Below the pieces are notes generated by a model that saw only the letters and a list, made by a program, of their open reading frames with translations, had not been told where the DNA came from and did not search any database. This document shows positions 6,205 through 7,061 of a stretch of 7,061 nucleotides of DNA, piece after piece. A program made the translations under genes and the position numbers. The first letter of the stretch is position 1; the number at the start of each line of letters is the position of its first letter. Origin of the DNA: Candidatus Omnitrophota bacterium (GTDB lineage Bacteria; Omnitrophota; Gorgyraeia; B26-G9); contig DAOVNL010000039.1 in assembly GCA_030630245.1 (NCBI GenBank), positions 1-7,061 on the forward strand, read 5' to 3'.

Positions 6205-7061
6205 TTATATGGATTGCATCAGTATTGGATTCAAAAACAGAGAAATGGTTTTCATTTTTTTCGAAAAAAGCTGATAAAAAACACTTATAGCAGAAGGAAA
6301 TTCCGCAGGTATCTCTGACATCCAAACCCTCACATCACCATAGCAAAAAATTTCATGCCTATGCACGGGATATTCCGGGTAAGCATCTTTGAAATATTTT
6401 CTAAATAATTGAACCATTGAATTTCTTGAAAAATCACCTATAATTATTCCGCCTTGAAAATTTTGACAAATAAATTCAAAAAATTTTAAAATATATAAAT
6501 AAGTTGTGCTCTTACCCCTAAGCTTTTCATAACGTCCAGCATGCTCATAACTAATATAGAATCTTCTATTTCTAACTTCAACACGAAAAGAAAACAGAAA
6601 TAAGATACTTTTTACTCCTTTTTCTACTTCAGTACCTATAAGTTTTAATTCAACAACTTCCTTAATATCCTTCTTTTTAAAGACTGATATCTTATAAAGA
6701 TGCCCCATTTTCCCGGGAACATGCCTATTAATCTGCTTTTTCAACAACACAAGATAAATATAATCTTCTTCCCCAATTTTTTTAAATCTATCAGAAACCA
6801 TTAATTTATTAAGATTATTTTCTTTTTGTTTGAATCCTGGGATATCCCCTTCAGTAGATTCCAGAAAAAAGCAGCTTAATTCTTTACCGGAGTTAAAGTT
6901 TCGTTGAATATTATCTGCTAAACTTCCTAAATTTTTCGGACTAAACAAAAAATCGTGTTTTTTAAAAATTTTCTCCGCTTTTTCCAGCATTTCCACAGCT
7001 TCTAAATCTTCTTTAGAGCTAATATCAACAGGCCCTTCCGCCTCATTAATCCTTGATATCG
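6205..7061 (-). CDS. Hypothetical protein, C-terminal part, GNAT-like order (5' end outside window)
   Basis: The function is not recognised. An in-frame GTG exists at 6996, but the frame has no stop up to the window edge: 21 more sensible codons precede it (ending ISSKEDLEA). I therefore read this as the last 284 residues of a longer protein. Counting from the GTG, a helix (1-14) and a mixed, Lys-rich region (20-110) lead into strand ILFLFSFRVEV (131-141), strand RRFYISYEHA (144-153), a basic turn LRGKSTT (159-165) with a hydrophobic helix (166-179), strand GGIIIGDFS (182-190), helix NSMVQLFRKYF (192-202), and a final strand near HEIFCYGDVRVW (214-225). This is the order of the GNAT core from beta-4 to the end. 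The RGKSTT turn only loosely resembles the R/Q-x-x-G-x-G/A loop. The TAA stop is at 6205-6207. AT content is high, and the last 25 residues are hydrophobic and basic. It could be a relative of the adjacent GNAT protein. Confidence 0.72.
   Translation of the reverse strand, partial: ISRINEAEGPVDISSKEDLEAVEMLEKAEKIFKKHDFLFSPKNLGSLADNIQRNFNSGKELSCFFLESTEGDIPGFKQKENNLNKLMVSDRFKKIGEEDYIYLVLLKKQINRHVPGKMGHLYKISVFKKKDIKEVVELKLIGTEVEKGVKSILFLFSFRVEVRNRRFYISYEHAGRYEKLRGKSTTYLYILKFFEFICQNFQGGIIIGDFSRNSMVQLFRKYFKDAYPEYPVHRHEIFCYGDVRVWMSEIPAEFPSAISVFYQLFSKKMKTISLFLNPILMQSI

Noticed and set aside
5922..6290. A 122-codon plus-strand open frame
   Set aside because: It lies opposite the signal-peptide end of the large GNAT gene and the repeat gap, with no ribosome site and no recognisable protein features.
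6119..6325. A 68-codon minus-strand frame that includes a KTEDGRRT peptide
   Set aside because: It overlaps the end of the 6205-7061 gene in another frame, and its second half is only the translation of the 7-bp repeat array.

Overview
The window reads almost entirely on the minus strand. Transcription runs from high to low coordinates through five protein genes and ends in the 5' part of a tmRNA gene. No protein names the organism. The best guess is a Candidatus Omnitrophota (former OP3) or similar PVC-type uncultured bacterium. That rests on a moderately AT-rich sequence, a very large signal-peptide protein with a 'DTLSP' motif just after the predicted cleavage site, and intergenic filler made of degenerate 7-bp words. 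This assignment comes from memory of the lineage and is inference.

Layout in the order of transcription. (1) 7061-6205 is the 3' part of a gene that stays open to the window edge. Its C-terminal half has GNAT-like strand/helix order but no convincing acetyl-CoA motif. (2) 6204-6104 is a gap filled mostly with about eight degenerate heptamers (TNNTCYG). (3) 6103-3467 encodes an 878-residue protein with an export signal, a possible CheD-like deamidase region with a Cys/His pair, and two separate GNAT acetyltransferase domains. (4) 3466-3317 is a gap with a good sigma-70-type promoter and a clear ribosome binding site. (5) 3316-1157 encodes a GH116 glycosidase with its predicted nucleophile and acid/base in place. 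(6) 1151-720, five bases after the GH116 stop, encodes a small three-pass membrane protein ending in a textbook RanBP2-type zinc finger. (7) 719-620 holds a possible terminator and then an extended -10 promoter. (8) 619-164 is smpB, which appears to be transcribed leaderless. (9) 163-67 is a second patch of 7-bp-period repeats with a different word. (10) 66-1 is the 5' end of ssrA (tmRNA), cut by the window edge.

How the genes fit together: smpB and ssrA are the two parts of the trans-translation ribosome rescue system and sit together as in many bacteria. The GH116 and zinc-finger genes look like a two-gene operon under the 3350-3378 promoter. The two large upstream genes are probably lineage-specific. 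The exported protein joining a CheD-like region to two GNAT domains is the most novel item. The two period-7 repeat patches are the most unusual non-coding signal.
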